From the NCBI GenBank assembly GCA_038323265.1, contig JBBQGT010000161.1, positions 1 through 6,154 of the forward strand: DNA of 6,154 bases. The letters run 5' to 3'. Shown piece after piece: positions 1-6,010 of this stretch (positions are counted from its first letter, which is position 1; each line of letters begins with the position of its first letter). Source of the DNA: PNKC01 sp038323265. Lineage in GTDB: Bacteria > Chloroflexota > Dehalococcoidia > Tepidiformales > Tepidiformaceae. The notes below the pieces were generated by a model, which did no database searches, was not told the DNA's origin, and saw only the letters and a program-made list of their open reading frames with translations. The translations under genes and the position numbers were made by a program.

Positions 1-1
1 G

Positions 2-146
2 CTAGGCGTCAGTCCGCAACGCCGCAACGAACAGCGCCGTGTGCGGCGCCGATGAGTTGAACCTGCAGCGCCGATTGCTCGGGCCTGGCGCTCAGCGACG
101 CCGCACAGGGCGCCAACCCAGCGTAGCGCGCGAGGCTGCCCGTCCG
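2..146 (-). pseudogene. Possible decayed C-terminal end of an IS110-family transposase
   Basis: No intact gene is visible here. Reading the minus strand, one frame (about 137 down to 90) gives SLARYAGLAP followed by a short Ser/Ala stretch, like the conserved 'YxGLxP...SG' block near the C-terminus of IS110-family transposases. Another frame (about 91 down to the TAG at 2-4) gives NRRCRFNSS and then TALFVAALRTDA before the stop, like the 'LRxALFxAA' terminal block of the same proteins. The two blocks are in the right order but in different frames, which suggests a frameshifted remnant. In the first frame a stop lies at 171-173, so the rest of the transposase is not present upstream. A short GC-rich region can give such matches by chance, so this is a tentative call. 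The other possibility is simple intergenic DNA. Confidence 0.35.
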
Positions 147-147
147 C

Positions 148-177
148 TTGGGCCGAAATGGCCTCCAGTGCTACCAT
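148..177 (+). promoter_or_regulatory. Possible extended -10 promoter at the start of asd
   Basis: TGCTACCAT at 169-177 fits an extended -10 (TGN followed by TACCAT), with TTGGGC at 148-153 as a weak -35 and an 18-base spacer. Transcription would begin near 184, downstream of the TTG start at 148. If it is real, asd must start further down at an unusual codon; if the TTG start is real, this is a chance match. Confidence 0.3.
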
Positions 178-1227
178 AAACAGACCCCTTTTCCGGAGCC
201 CAACGGGGACGCCTACAACATCACGGTGGTCGGCGGCGCTGGCATCGTCGGCCGCGAATTCCTCAAATTGCTCGATTCTCGCGACCTCCCCGTCAAGCGC
301 CTGCGATTGCTCGCCACCTCCCGTTCGGCGGGCAAGACGGTCGAATTTCGTGGTCAGCAGATCATCGTCGAAGAAACCTCCCGAGGCAGTTTCACCGCCG
401 ATGACCACGTCGTCTTCCTCTCTGCCTCGGGTGAAGCTTCGAAGCAGTACGCGCCCATCGCCCAAAGCAACGGCAGCTTCGTCGTCGATGATTCGAGCGC
501 CTACCGCATGAACCCCGCTGTCCCGCTCGTCATCCCCGAAATCAACGCTGCCGACCTCGAATGGCACACGGGCATCATCAGCCAGCCAAATTGCACCACC
601 ACCCCGATGGTCCTCGCCCTCAACCCCATCCACCAGGTCAACCCGCTGAAGCGCGTCATCGTCAGCACCTACCAGGCGGTCGCTGGCGCGGGCGCTGCGG
701 CGGTCGAAGGTCTCGCCGCCGAATCGCGAGCCGCCCTCGATGGCCGCCACGAACCCTCGGGCACACAGAAGCGCGAAATCGCCTTCAACGCCGTCCCCCA
801 GATCGACCTCTTCGCCGAAGACGGCTACACGAAGGAAGAGATCAAGATGGCGAACGAGACGCGCAAGATCCTGCACGCCCCGGAGATCGCGATCAGCGCC
901 ACCTGTGTGCGCATCCCCACGTTCTTCGGCCACGCGATGACGGTCTGGGCCGAATTCGAACGCCCGATCGAACCAGCCGAAGCGCGCCGCTTGATGGACG
1001 CCGCCCCCGGTATCCGCGTCGTCGATGACCCCGCCCACGAACTGTACCCCACGCCAATGGACGCCGCCGGTACAGACGAGGCATTCGTCGGACGCATCCG
1101 CGCCGATTCCAGCCACCCAGGCGCGCTCACCTTTTGGACGGTCACCGACAGCATCCGCAAAGGCGCGGCCACCAACGTCGTGCAGATAATCGAAGAAGCC
1201 GCGCGCCGAGGGCTGATCCAGCGCTGA
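148..1227 (+). CDS. asd: Aspartate-semialdehyde dehydrogenase
   Basis: This enzyme reduces aspartyl phosphate to aspartate semialdehyde with NADPH in the cytoplasm, the branch point to lysine/diaminopimelate, threonine and methionine. Visible motifs, numbered from the TTG at 148: the nucleotide-binding loop GGAGIVG (about 29-35), DSSAYRM (116-121), the active-site QPNCTTT with nucleophile Cys149, YQAVAGAGAAA (175-185), NETRKIL (236-242), CVRIP...GH with substrate Arg255 and catalytic His262, and the C-terminal IRKGAATN block. The family is usually 330-345 residues, and the conserved core begins at YNITVVGG (23-30), so about 20 N-terminal residues here are extra. No ATG lies in frame upstream of the core; the choices are TTG 148 or CTG 136, after an in-frame TAG at 124. 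The function is secure, the start is not. A possible -10 element at 172-177 falls inside the annotated start region, which adds to the doubt. Confidence 0.95.
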   Translation: MGRNGLQCYHKQTPFPEPNGDAYNITVVGGAGIVGREFLKLLDSRDLPVKRLRLLATSRSAGKTVEFRGQQIIVEETSRGSFTADDHVVFLSASGEASKQYAPIAQSNGSFVVDDSSAYRMNPAVPLVIPEINAADLEWHTGIISQPNCTTTPMVLALNPIHQVNPLKRVIVSTYQAVAGAGAAAVEGLAAESRAALDGRHEPSGTQKREIAFNAVPQIDLFAEDGYTKEEIKMANETRKILHAPEIAISATCVRIPTFFGHAMTVWAEFERPIEPAEARRLMDAAPGIRVVDDPAHELYPTPMDAAGTDEAFVGRIRADSSHPGALTFWTVTDSIRKGAATNVVQIIEEAARRGLIQR

Positions 1228-1294
1228 CGCCAGCTGCCCAAACTCGCCAATTATTGACGAATTTCTCCACAACTCTTCCTAACCGCTCTTCCGC

Positions 1295-1303
1295 GGTATA
1301 GAG
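1295..1303 (+). promoter_or_regulatory. Possible -10 element for the SHOCT membrane-protein pair
   Basis: The 134-base gap after asd contains GGTATAGAG, with TATAGA at 1297-1302 as a -10 candidate. No good -35 lies 16-18 bases upstream; the TTGACG at 1254-1259 is too far away to pair with it. Transcription would start near 1308, leaving a leader of about 54 bases before the GTG at 1362. A purine-rich AGGGGGG at 1351-1357 is the ribosome binding site and supports that start. Confidence 0.4.
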
Positions 1304-1361
1304 TCCGCTCGCCGTATGGGGTGGGTCGGCGACCGGGTGTCCCTGCGAGCAGGGGGGTAGA

Positions 1362-2072
1362 GTGGCTAAACAGTCCGAACTGGAGAAGAAACTCAAAGAG
1401 GCGAGCGACCTCCACGCAAAAGGCGTCCTGAATGACGAGGAGTACACCGCCCGGCGTACCGCGATCATGAGTATCCCAGAGTCGAGTGCCCCCGCCAAGA
1501 AAGGTGGGTTCCCGATCTTCAAAGTGGGCTGCTTGGGACTGGTCGCGATCGTTGTGGTCATCATCATCGCCGCCGCGGCTGTTTCCGGTGGTGGTGACGA
1601 CGACGCAAAGAGTGTGGCCAATTCCAGTCCCGGAGCCGTCGGTACGAACAAAGGCGACGTTCACATCACCTTCGCGGCAAACACGTTCGGGATGATCGCA
1701 CCGGCCGGTAGCGACAACAAGAAGTCGAAAGTAACCATCCTCCAGAGCGCGGACAACATTGTTTCCACCAATCAATTTTCGAAACCGGCGGCCGGGAAGA
1801 AGTGGTGGGGGATAGAAGTAGAAGTTGAAAATGTGGGCACAGCTGAAATAAGTTCCCTGGATTGGAAACTCCGCGACAGCAACGACTCCGAGCACGATCG
1901 AACCTTCGTTACTGGAGCTGGGGAGAATCTCGAAGTGTTCTATACCCTCACTCCCGGCGGCAAAACCAAGGGGTGGGTGGTGTTCGAGATTGACTCAGCA
2001 GCGACTCCAAAGTGGATTCGAGCCGACCCGAACCCGTTCGTCAAGAATGATCTCTACTTCGACGTGAAGTGA
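1362..2072 (+). CDS. SHOCT-like / single-helix membrane protein with DUF4352-like extracellular domain
   Basis: A 236-residue protein of unknown function. Residues 4-36 form a charged amphipathic helix pair with the pattern LKEASDLHAKGVLNDEEYTA, which resembles the SHOCT domain ('L..L...GiiTdeEf...K..lL'). Residues 54-74 are a single hydrophobic helix (CLGLVAIVVVIIIAAAA) followed by a GGGDDD linker. Residues 98-236 look like a beta-sandwich of the DUF4352 type: a WWGIEVEVENVGTAEIS strand pair, a SLDWKLRDSND block and LTPGGKTKGWVVFEI near the end. The likely topology is SHOCT inside the cell and the sandwich outside, because KK residues flank the helix on the N-terminal side. The GTG start at 1362 is supported by AGGGGGG five bases upstream. 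It is followed after one base by the next gene, so the two are probably co-translated. Domain names are by recognition, not by search. Confidence 0.85.
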   Translation: MAKQSELEKKLKEASDLHAKGVLNDEEYTARRTAIMSIPESSAPAKKGGFPIFKVGCLGLVAIVVVIIIAAAAVSGGGDDDAKSVANSSPGAVGTNKGDVHITFAANTFGMIAPAGSDNKKSKVTILQSADNIVSTNQFSKPAAGKKWWGIEVEVENVGTAEISSLDWKLRDSNDSEHDRTFVTGAGENLEVFYTLTPGGKTKGWVVFEIDSAATPKWIRADPNPFVKNDLYFDVK

Positions 2073-2073
2073 A

Positions 2074-2541
2074 ATGGCTGAGTCGGCGCTAGAGGATCGC
2101 CTGGCCGAAGTCGACCGTCTGCGAGCAGTCGGAATTCTGACGGACTCCGAGCACGCCGCGAGACGACGGCTCGTGCTAAACGCGAGCGTTCCGCAGCGAC
2201 CCAACGCGTCGGGCGGCGTGGTCGTGCTTGTTTTGACGGTGCTGGGCGCCTTGGTCGGCGTAATGATGGGTCTTGTCGCGCTCACCGTTGGCGGGCTCGG
2301 GAACGAACTCGAGGACGGTTCTGGCGACCAGGTCATTGGCTTGGGGCTTAGCGCAATTGCCGCTGTCGTAGCAAGCGTGGTCTTCGGGCTCTACGTTTCT
2401 GGCCGTAACCGGTTGGCGATGTCTTGGTGTTTACTTGGCGCGGCAATCTGGCACCTTGTATCGATTTCGGCGTTCGGATTTCCAGGCTTCGTCTTTCTCA
2501 TCCTTGGCGCGACCTTCGCCTTCGTCGGACGGGACGGCTGA
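2074..2541 (+). CDS. SHOCT-like protein with about four membrane helices
   Basis: A 155-residue protein of unknown function. Residues 5-35 carry the motif LAEVDRLRAVGILTDSEHAA, closely matching the first 36 residues of the preceding protein (KGVLNDEEYTARR against VGILTDSEHAARR). The rest differs: hydrophobic helices at about 48-72, 87-108, 114-133 and 135-152, joined by short loops with an acidic NELEDGSGD segment (about 77-85) between the first two. The ATG at 2074 lies one base after the TGA of the upstream gene and lacks a strong ribosome binding site, which points to translational coupling. The shared head with unrelated tails suggests that both proteins use the same cytoplasmic interaction or oligomerisation module. 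No catalytic motif is visible. Confidence 0.8.
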   Translation: MAESALEDRLAEVDRLRAVGILTDSEHAARRRLVLNASVPQRPNASGGVVVLVLTVLGALVGVMMGLVALTVGGLGNELEDGSGDQVIGLGLSAIAAVVASVVFGLYVSGRNRLAMSWCLLGAAIWHLVSISAFGFPGFVFLILGATFAFVGRDG

Positions 2542-2586
2542 GATCCCGCTCCAACTCCTCGCAGCCACAATGACTCATGGGCAGAG

Positions 2587-2600
2587 CTATACTGGACATA
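2587..2600 (+). promoter_or_regulatory. -10 element giving a leaderless transcript
   Basis: GCTATACT, with TATACT at 2588-2593, is a near-consensus -10 and lies so close to the ATG at 2600 that transcription would begin at or within a base or two of the start codon. No strong -35 is seen at 16-19 bases upstream. There is no room for a ribosome binding site, which fits a leaderless mRNA. Confidence 0.6.
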
Positions 2601-2833
2601 TGGAAGCGCAAAAGGCCTCGCAACGGGATAAGGACTACATGCGCCGTCTCGGCGAATATCAGGATGAAGCGAACGCCGAATGGCGCGCAACCTGGCGAGC
2701 ACTGCCCCTTCACGTCCGGCTGCAGCACAGTGCAGCGAGGCGCTTCGGGCTGCCAGTCTCCGCACGCCGCGACCCCGAAGAGCCGGAACGGTTGTATGAA
2801 CGCGCCCGGAGGTTAGGCCTCTATCGTGGCTGA
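2600..2833 (+). CDS. Small charged protein upstream of a nucleotidyltransferase
   Basis: A 77-residue protein not recognised as a known family. It is very rich in Arg, Glu and Ala and predicted to be mostly helical: an N-terminal segment MEAQKASQRDKDYMRRLGEY, a middle part with two Trp (NAEWRATWRALP), then a proline-containing turn and a C-terminal helix ending PERLYERARRLGLYRG. The frame is open further upstream, to 2435, but that part overlaps the preceding gene. The ATG at 2600 is preferred because a -10 element sits 7 bases before it. The stop at 2831-2833 overlaps the GTG of the next gene at 2826 by 8 bases, so the two are one translational unit. Small proteins in this position may be the partner or antitoxin of the nucleotidyltransferase. 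That is inference; no DNA-binding motif is clear. Confidence 0.7.
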   Translation: MEAQKASQRDKDYMRRLGEYQDEANAEWRATWRALPLHVRLQHSAARRFGLPVSARRDPEEPERLYERARRLGLYRG

Positions 2834-3386
2834 CCGCCAGCCCTTGCTGGAGCCAAATAATTGGCTGCGGTTCATGTCCGAAAGCATGCGTTCGGCCGGA
2901 CTCGCCCACGCGCTGATCGGTGGGCACGCGGTCATCGCCTGGACTCTCCCGAGGCAAACCGACGACCACGACTTCATCGTGGCCGCAGATCGCGACGCGA
3001 TCAGCCACATCCAGCACAGCCTGGAAGCACAGTCGTTGCGGATCTTGAGGGTGCAAGATTCGGGCTCCCCGAGCGGGCCTGACTTCCTCCAACTTCGGAC
3101 CGCTGACAACACGTTCCAAATCGATCTACAGACCGCGAAGACTGAGTACCAGGACCTCGTCATCGAACGGGCTGTGGCGGATTCCGAATACGGCATCTCC
3201 GTTGCAACGCCCGAGGATCTCATCGTTCTCAAGCTCCTTGCGATGCGCAGCCAGGATCAACGCGATATCGCTGTCATGATGGAGGGGTTAAGTGGCGCAC
3301 TCGACTGGCCGTACATCGAGCATTGGGCAGGGGTCTGGGATGTCACCCAGAATCTGCGGGTGTTCAGACCTGAACTCCTCCCATGA
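2826..3386 (+). CDS. Minimal nucleotidyltransferase, AbiEii/DUF6036-like
   Basis: A 186-residue protein with the polymerase-beta-type nucleotidyltransferase pattern. Residues 31-36 give IGGHAV, the substrate-binding Gly-Gly loop; R43-Q-T-D-D-H-D49 supplies the metal-binding acids (Asp47 and Asp49), and FQID at 97-100 offers the third acid, Asp100. The segment ATPEDLIVLKLLAMRSQDQRDI (residues 127-148) is the 'P-eDLi-lKL-A-R--qD--Di' block typical of AbiEii and DUF6036 proteins, with Lys136, Arg141, Asp144 and Asp147. Members transfer a nucleotide to protein or tRNA targets, often as the toxin, or sometimes the neutralising half, of a toxin-antitoxin or abortive-infection pair. The GTG start is set by the 8-base overlap with the upstream small gene. 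Which role it has here cannot be read from the sequence. Confidence 0.85.
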   Translation: MADRQPLLEPNNWLRFMSESMRSAGLAHALIGGHAVIAWTLPRQTDDHDFIVAADRDAISHIQHSLEAQSLRILRVQDSGSPSGPDFLQLRTADNTFQIDLQTAKTEYQDLVIERAVADSEYGISVATPEDLIVLKLLAMRSQDQRDIAVMMEGLSGALDWPYIEHWAGVWDVTQNLRVFRPELLP

Positions 3387-3413
3387 CAGCGCGTCCCCCC
3401 AATCCGCTATACT
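3383..3413 (+). promoter_or_regulatory. Promoter of the flavin-dependent oxidoreductase
   Basis: ATGACA at 3383-3388 (five of six to TTGACA) and TATACT at 3408-3413, with a somewhat long 19-base spacer. Transcription would begin near 3420, giving a leader of about 60 bases. The -35 overlaps the end of the nucleotidyltransferase gene. GGGAGAG at 3470-3476 is the ribosome binding site of the downstream gene. Confidence 0.6.
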
Positions 3414-3480
3414 CCACGTCATCCGTTAGGCACGGGCTAAACATTCTCGCTCGCCCGCACCTGACCCACGGGAGAGTCGC

Positions 3481-4776
3481 ATGAAGTTCCACTGGTTCCA
3501 CCTGATGCCCTGGCCCTACCTGCCGGACGACTTCCCGCAGAAGCACCGCTCCGTTTGGGTTGACCCTGACTACAGCCTCTACGACCCGAAAAAGGGCAAC
3601 ACTGTTTACAACGACTACCTCGACGAACTCGAATTCGCCGACACCGTTGGCTTCGATGGCGTCTGCGTGAACGAGCACCATTCGAACGCTTACGGCCTGA
3701 TGCCCAGCCCGAACATCATGGCGGCCACCCTCACGCGCCGCACAAAGAACGCCTCGATCGTGGTGATGGGCAACTCCATCGCCCTCTACAACCCGCCGCT
3801 GCGCGTGGCCGAAGAGTTCGCCATGCTCGATGTCATGTCCGGCGGGCGCCTCGTCGCCGGGTTCCCAGTCGGGACTTCGATGGACACGAACTTCACCTAT
3901 GGGGTGCCCGGCGCCCAACTGCGTGAGCGCTACTACGAAGCGCACGACATGATCATGCAGGCCTGGAAGGACAAGGGCGTCAGCACGTTCAACGGCAAAT
4001 TCAACCAGATTCGCTACATGAACCCCTGGCCGCGCCCTCTGCAGGACCCCCACCCGCCAATCTGGATCCCCGGTGGCGGCTCCATCGAGACGTGGGAATG
4101 GTGCGCCGATATGGCCTACCTTTACTCCTACCTCTCGTTCAGCGGCTACATGCGCGCAAAGGCGATCATGGACGGATTCTGGAAGCGCATGGAAGACAAA
4201 CAGAAGGAGCCCAACCCGCACCAGGCTGGCTTCTTCCAAGTCATCTGCGTCGCCAACTCCTACGACGAGGCGAAGCGCCTCTACGGAAAGCACATCGAGT
4301 ACTTCTACCAGCGCTGTCTGCACGTCTTCCCGGGATTCGCCGACGCCCCCGGCTACCGCACGAACCGCACGGTGAAGGCCGGCATGAAGTCGATGATGGA
4401 CCTCGCAGCAGCCCGCTCCACAATGACTTTCGACTTCGATTCGCTTGCCAAGGCCGGCTACATCATCGCCGGCAACCCGGACGACGTGGCCCAGCAGATC
4501 GACAAGCTGACCACGGACCTGAACATCGGACAGTTGATGTGCGGCCTACAGATGGGCTCCATGCCGCGCGACGCTGTGTTCTACAACACGAAGCTGTTCG
4601 CCGAAAAGGTCGCCCCGAAACTGCGCAACAAGTTCAGCGAATTCGAAGATCACTGGGCGCCGAAGCCCATGCCCGCCGCAGATCGCGCCATCCCCAACCC
4701 GCCCATCTCAGCGGCCGCGGTGCCGGTGCCAGAAATCCTCCGCGAAGCGATGCCCGTCGGCGGCGCCGGCAGCTAA
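3481..4776 (+). CDS. Luciferase-like (LLM class) flavin-dependent oxidoreductase
   Basis: A 431-residue enzyme of the bacterial luciferase fold, which uses reduced FMN (or F420) supplied by a partner reductase to oxygenate or reduce an organic substrate in the cytoplasm. Motifs: KFHWFHLMPWPY at the first beta strand, VNEHH (63-67, Glu65-His66-His67), the long helix DELEFADTVGFDG before it, the conserved block EEFAMLDVMSGGRLVAGFPVG (111-131), a phosphate-binding IWIPGGGS (194-201) and the late GNPDDVAQQI domain that aligns with 'GtPe-va--i' of LLM proteins. The tail from about 390 is Pro/Ala-rich and may be disordered. The start is backed by GGGAGAG 4-6 bases upstream. Substrate is unknown. 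Large sets of such paralogs are described in SAR202 Chloroflexota, where they are proposed to act on recalcitrant organic matter; placing this gene there is inference. Confidence 0.92.
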   Translation: MKFHWFHLMPWPYLPDDFPQKHRSVWVDPDYSLYDPKKGNTVYNDYLDELEFADTVGFDGVCVNEHHSNAYGLMPSPNIMAATLTRRTKNASIVVMGNSIALYNPPLRVAEEFAMLDVMSGGRLVAGFPVGTSMDTNFTYGVPGAQLRERYYEAHDMIMQAWKDKGVSTFNGKFNQIRYMNPWPRPLQDPHPPIWIPGGGSIETWEWCADMAYLYSYLSFSGYMRAKAIMDGFWKRMEDKQKEPNPHQAGFFQVICVANSYDEAKRLYGKHIEYFYQRCLHVFPGFADAPGYRTNRTVKAGMKSMMDLAAARSTMTFDFDSLAKAGYIIAGNPDDVAQQIDKLTTDLNIGQLMCGLQMGSMPRDAVFYNTKLFAEKVAPKLRNKFSEFEDHWAPKPMPAADRAIPNPPISAAAVPVPEILREAMPVGGAGS

Positions 4777-4797
4777 GCGATCGCGGCTCGAATTCAG

Positions 4798-4825
4798 AAC
4801 GGGGGTGGCGAAAGCCGCCCCCGTT
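4798..4825. terminator. Strong hairpin between convergent genes
   Basis: AACGGGGGTGGC (4798-4809) pairs with GCCGCCCCCGTT (4814-4825) across a GAAA loop: 12 pairs, one of them a G-T wobble. It lies 22 bases after the stop of the oxidoreductase and 87 bases beyond the stop of the convergent dehydrogenase, so it could end both transcripts. The T-run is short on both strands (GTTT on +), so it may be a factor-assisted or weak intrinsic terminator. Confidence 0.75.
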
Positions 4826-4911
4826 TGGCGTCTCCGTGGCTTGCGAGGGAATGGAAGATTCGCGCACCCCCCCGGGTCTTACGACCTGGAAGCTGTAAAC
4901 CCGGAGGGACC

Positions 4912-5892
4912 TTAGCCGAGCGGGCCGTAGTTGAGCGCGGGCGCCCACGGCACTTCTTCCTCGGCAACTTCCATCTTCACCTCGCGCCACGAGACCGTGA
5001 CCGCGCCCTCGGGCTGGCCTTCCGCGGGGTCCACCAGCACTTCGAACATGCCACCGTTGACCACCTCGGCGGGCTGTGCGAGCACCTGAAGGAAAGCCTG
5101 AGCGGCCTCGTTCGTTTCCAGCATGCGCGGCTGCCAACGTCCGAAGACCTTGGGGTTCTCGGCGTACTCGCCGGTCATCCCCGTCCGCACGAAGGGGTAG
5201 AGCACCGAAAACGCCGAGACCAGACCCGCGGACTTGCCGAGATTCACGGCCAATACCTTCGGTAGTTGCAGCACTGCCCAGTTCGCAATCGAATAGCCCG
5301 GCACGCTCATCCCGGGGTCGATGGACTGGCGCGAGGAGATGTAGACGATCTGCATCGGCTCGTTCGCGTACACCGCCTCGCCCGCCCACAAGTGCGTCAT
5401 GGCGATGAAGCCATCGACCTTGGTGTTCAGCACGGCCTTCGTTTCCGTCAGGTTGTCGATGAACGCCTGGCGCACCTTCGCTCGCCGCTTGGCCATCGAT
5501 TCGCCCTCAACTTCGCGCAACGAACGGCCAAACGAGTAGCCCTTCTCCGTCAGCCCGGAGTTGCAAATAACCAGGTTTGGCACGCCGCCCATCTTGTCGA
5601 TGATGTACGTCCGCGTGGCCCACAGGTCGTTCAAGTTGGTTACGTCCGCCTGGATGGGGAAGGCATTGACGCCCGCCTTCTGGAGCACGTCCACGAGGTC
5701 CAGCGCATCGTCATAGCTGCTGTGAAAGTGCACGCCAACCGCCGCCGCACCGTTCATCCCGGCCGCCAACGCAAACGACTGGCCGAGGCCCTGATCTTTG
5801 CCGGCGCCGCTGATGAGCACCCGCTTGCCCTTCACCGCAGCTGCGAATTCGGCTGGATAGCGAAACTTTTCGGGGTCGACGGTGAAAGCCAT
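4912..5892 (-). CDS. Divergent short-chain dehydrogenase/reductase lacking the catalytic lysine
   Basis: A 326-residue Rossmann-fold oxidoreductase, longer than the usual 250. The ATG at 5892 is chosen over the upstream codon at 5961 because AGGAGA lies 9 bases before it (5902-5907). Motifs: LISGAGKDQGLGQSFA (26-41), a glycine-rich loop more like enoyl-ACP reductases than classical SDRs; QADVT (81-85); LVICNSG (107-113), equal to the NAG motif; KVDGFIAMTHL (158-168); then ISSRQS with Ser186/187 and Tyr200 in PGYSIANWAV. The lysine expected four residues after the tyrosine is Asn204 (AAC at 5281-5283). The C-terminal 60 residues (GGMFEVLVDPAEG...) are an extension. It may act on a product of the neighbouring monooxygenase; this is inference. 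The missing lysine could mean altered chemistry or a non-catalytic role. Confidence 0.88.
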   Translation of the reverse strand: MAFTVDPEKFRYPAEFAAAVKGKRVLISGAGKDQGLGQSFALAAGMNGAAAVGVHFHSSYDDALDLVDVLQKAGVNAFPIQADVTNLNDLWATRTYIIDKMGGVPNLVICNSGLTEKGYSFGRSLREVEGESMAKRRAKVRQAFIDNLTETKAVLNTKVDGFIAMTHLWAGEAVYANEPMQIVYISSRQSIDPGMSVPGYSIANWAVLQLPKVLAVNLGKSAGLVSAFSVLYPFVRTGMTGEYAENPKVFGRWQPRMLETNEAAQAFLQVLAQPAEVVNGGMFEVLVDPAEGQPEGAVTVSWREVKMEVAEEEVPWAPALNYGPLG

Positions 5893-5901
5893 GACAGTGG
5901 A

Positions 5902-5929
5902 TCTCCTGCTGATATTGACGCCCACTATA
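5902..5929 (-). promoter_or_regulatory. -10 element and ribosome binding site of the dehydrogenase
   Basis: On the minus strand GGGCTATAGTGGG gives TATAGT (5924-5929) as a -10, with transcription starting near 5917, and AGGAGA (5902-5907) as the ribosome binding site nine bases before the ATG at 5892. No good -35 is seen. The element would lie within the upstream part of the frame if translation began at 5961, a further reason to prefer the shorter start. Confidence 0.55.
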
Positions 5930-6010
5930 GCCCAGCACCCCGCCATAGGCGAGACGATCACTCCGGACTCGGGAACCTTTGCACTACGCCCTCAGCTCCC
6001 CGTGGGACCC

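Noticed and set aside
34..49. GCGCCG-TGTG-CGGCGC hairpin
   Set aside because: A perfect six-pair stem, but in very GC-rich DNA with no T-run; may be chance or part of the transposase remnant.
1251..1895. Minus-strand open frame of 214 codons over the SHOCT/DUF4352 gene
   Set aside because: No recognisable domain, no ribosome binding site, and it overlaps a gene with a good start and domain layout on the other strand.
2435..2599. N-terminal extension of the 77-residue gene
   Set aside because: It overlaps the coding end of the preceding membrane protein and precedes a good -10 element, so translation from 2600 is more likely.
2391..3119. Minus-strand open frame of 242 codons across three plus-strand genes
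   Set aside because: Arg-rich shadow translation; the plus-strand genes show motifs, coupling and start signals.
2600..3386. MNT-HEPN toxin-antitoxin pair
   Set aside because: The small protein is too short for a HEPN domain and has no R-x4-6-H motif.
3364..4323. Long open frame (319 codons) on the minus strand inside the oxidoreductase gene
   Set aside because: It lies wholly antisense to a gene with clear family motifs; its Val/His/Arg-rich composition is that of a GC-rich shadow frame.
5962..6010. Terminator after the cysteine synthase
   Set aside because: No stem followed by a T-run could be found on the minus strand in this gap.
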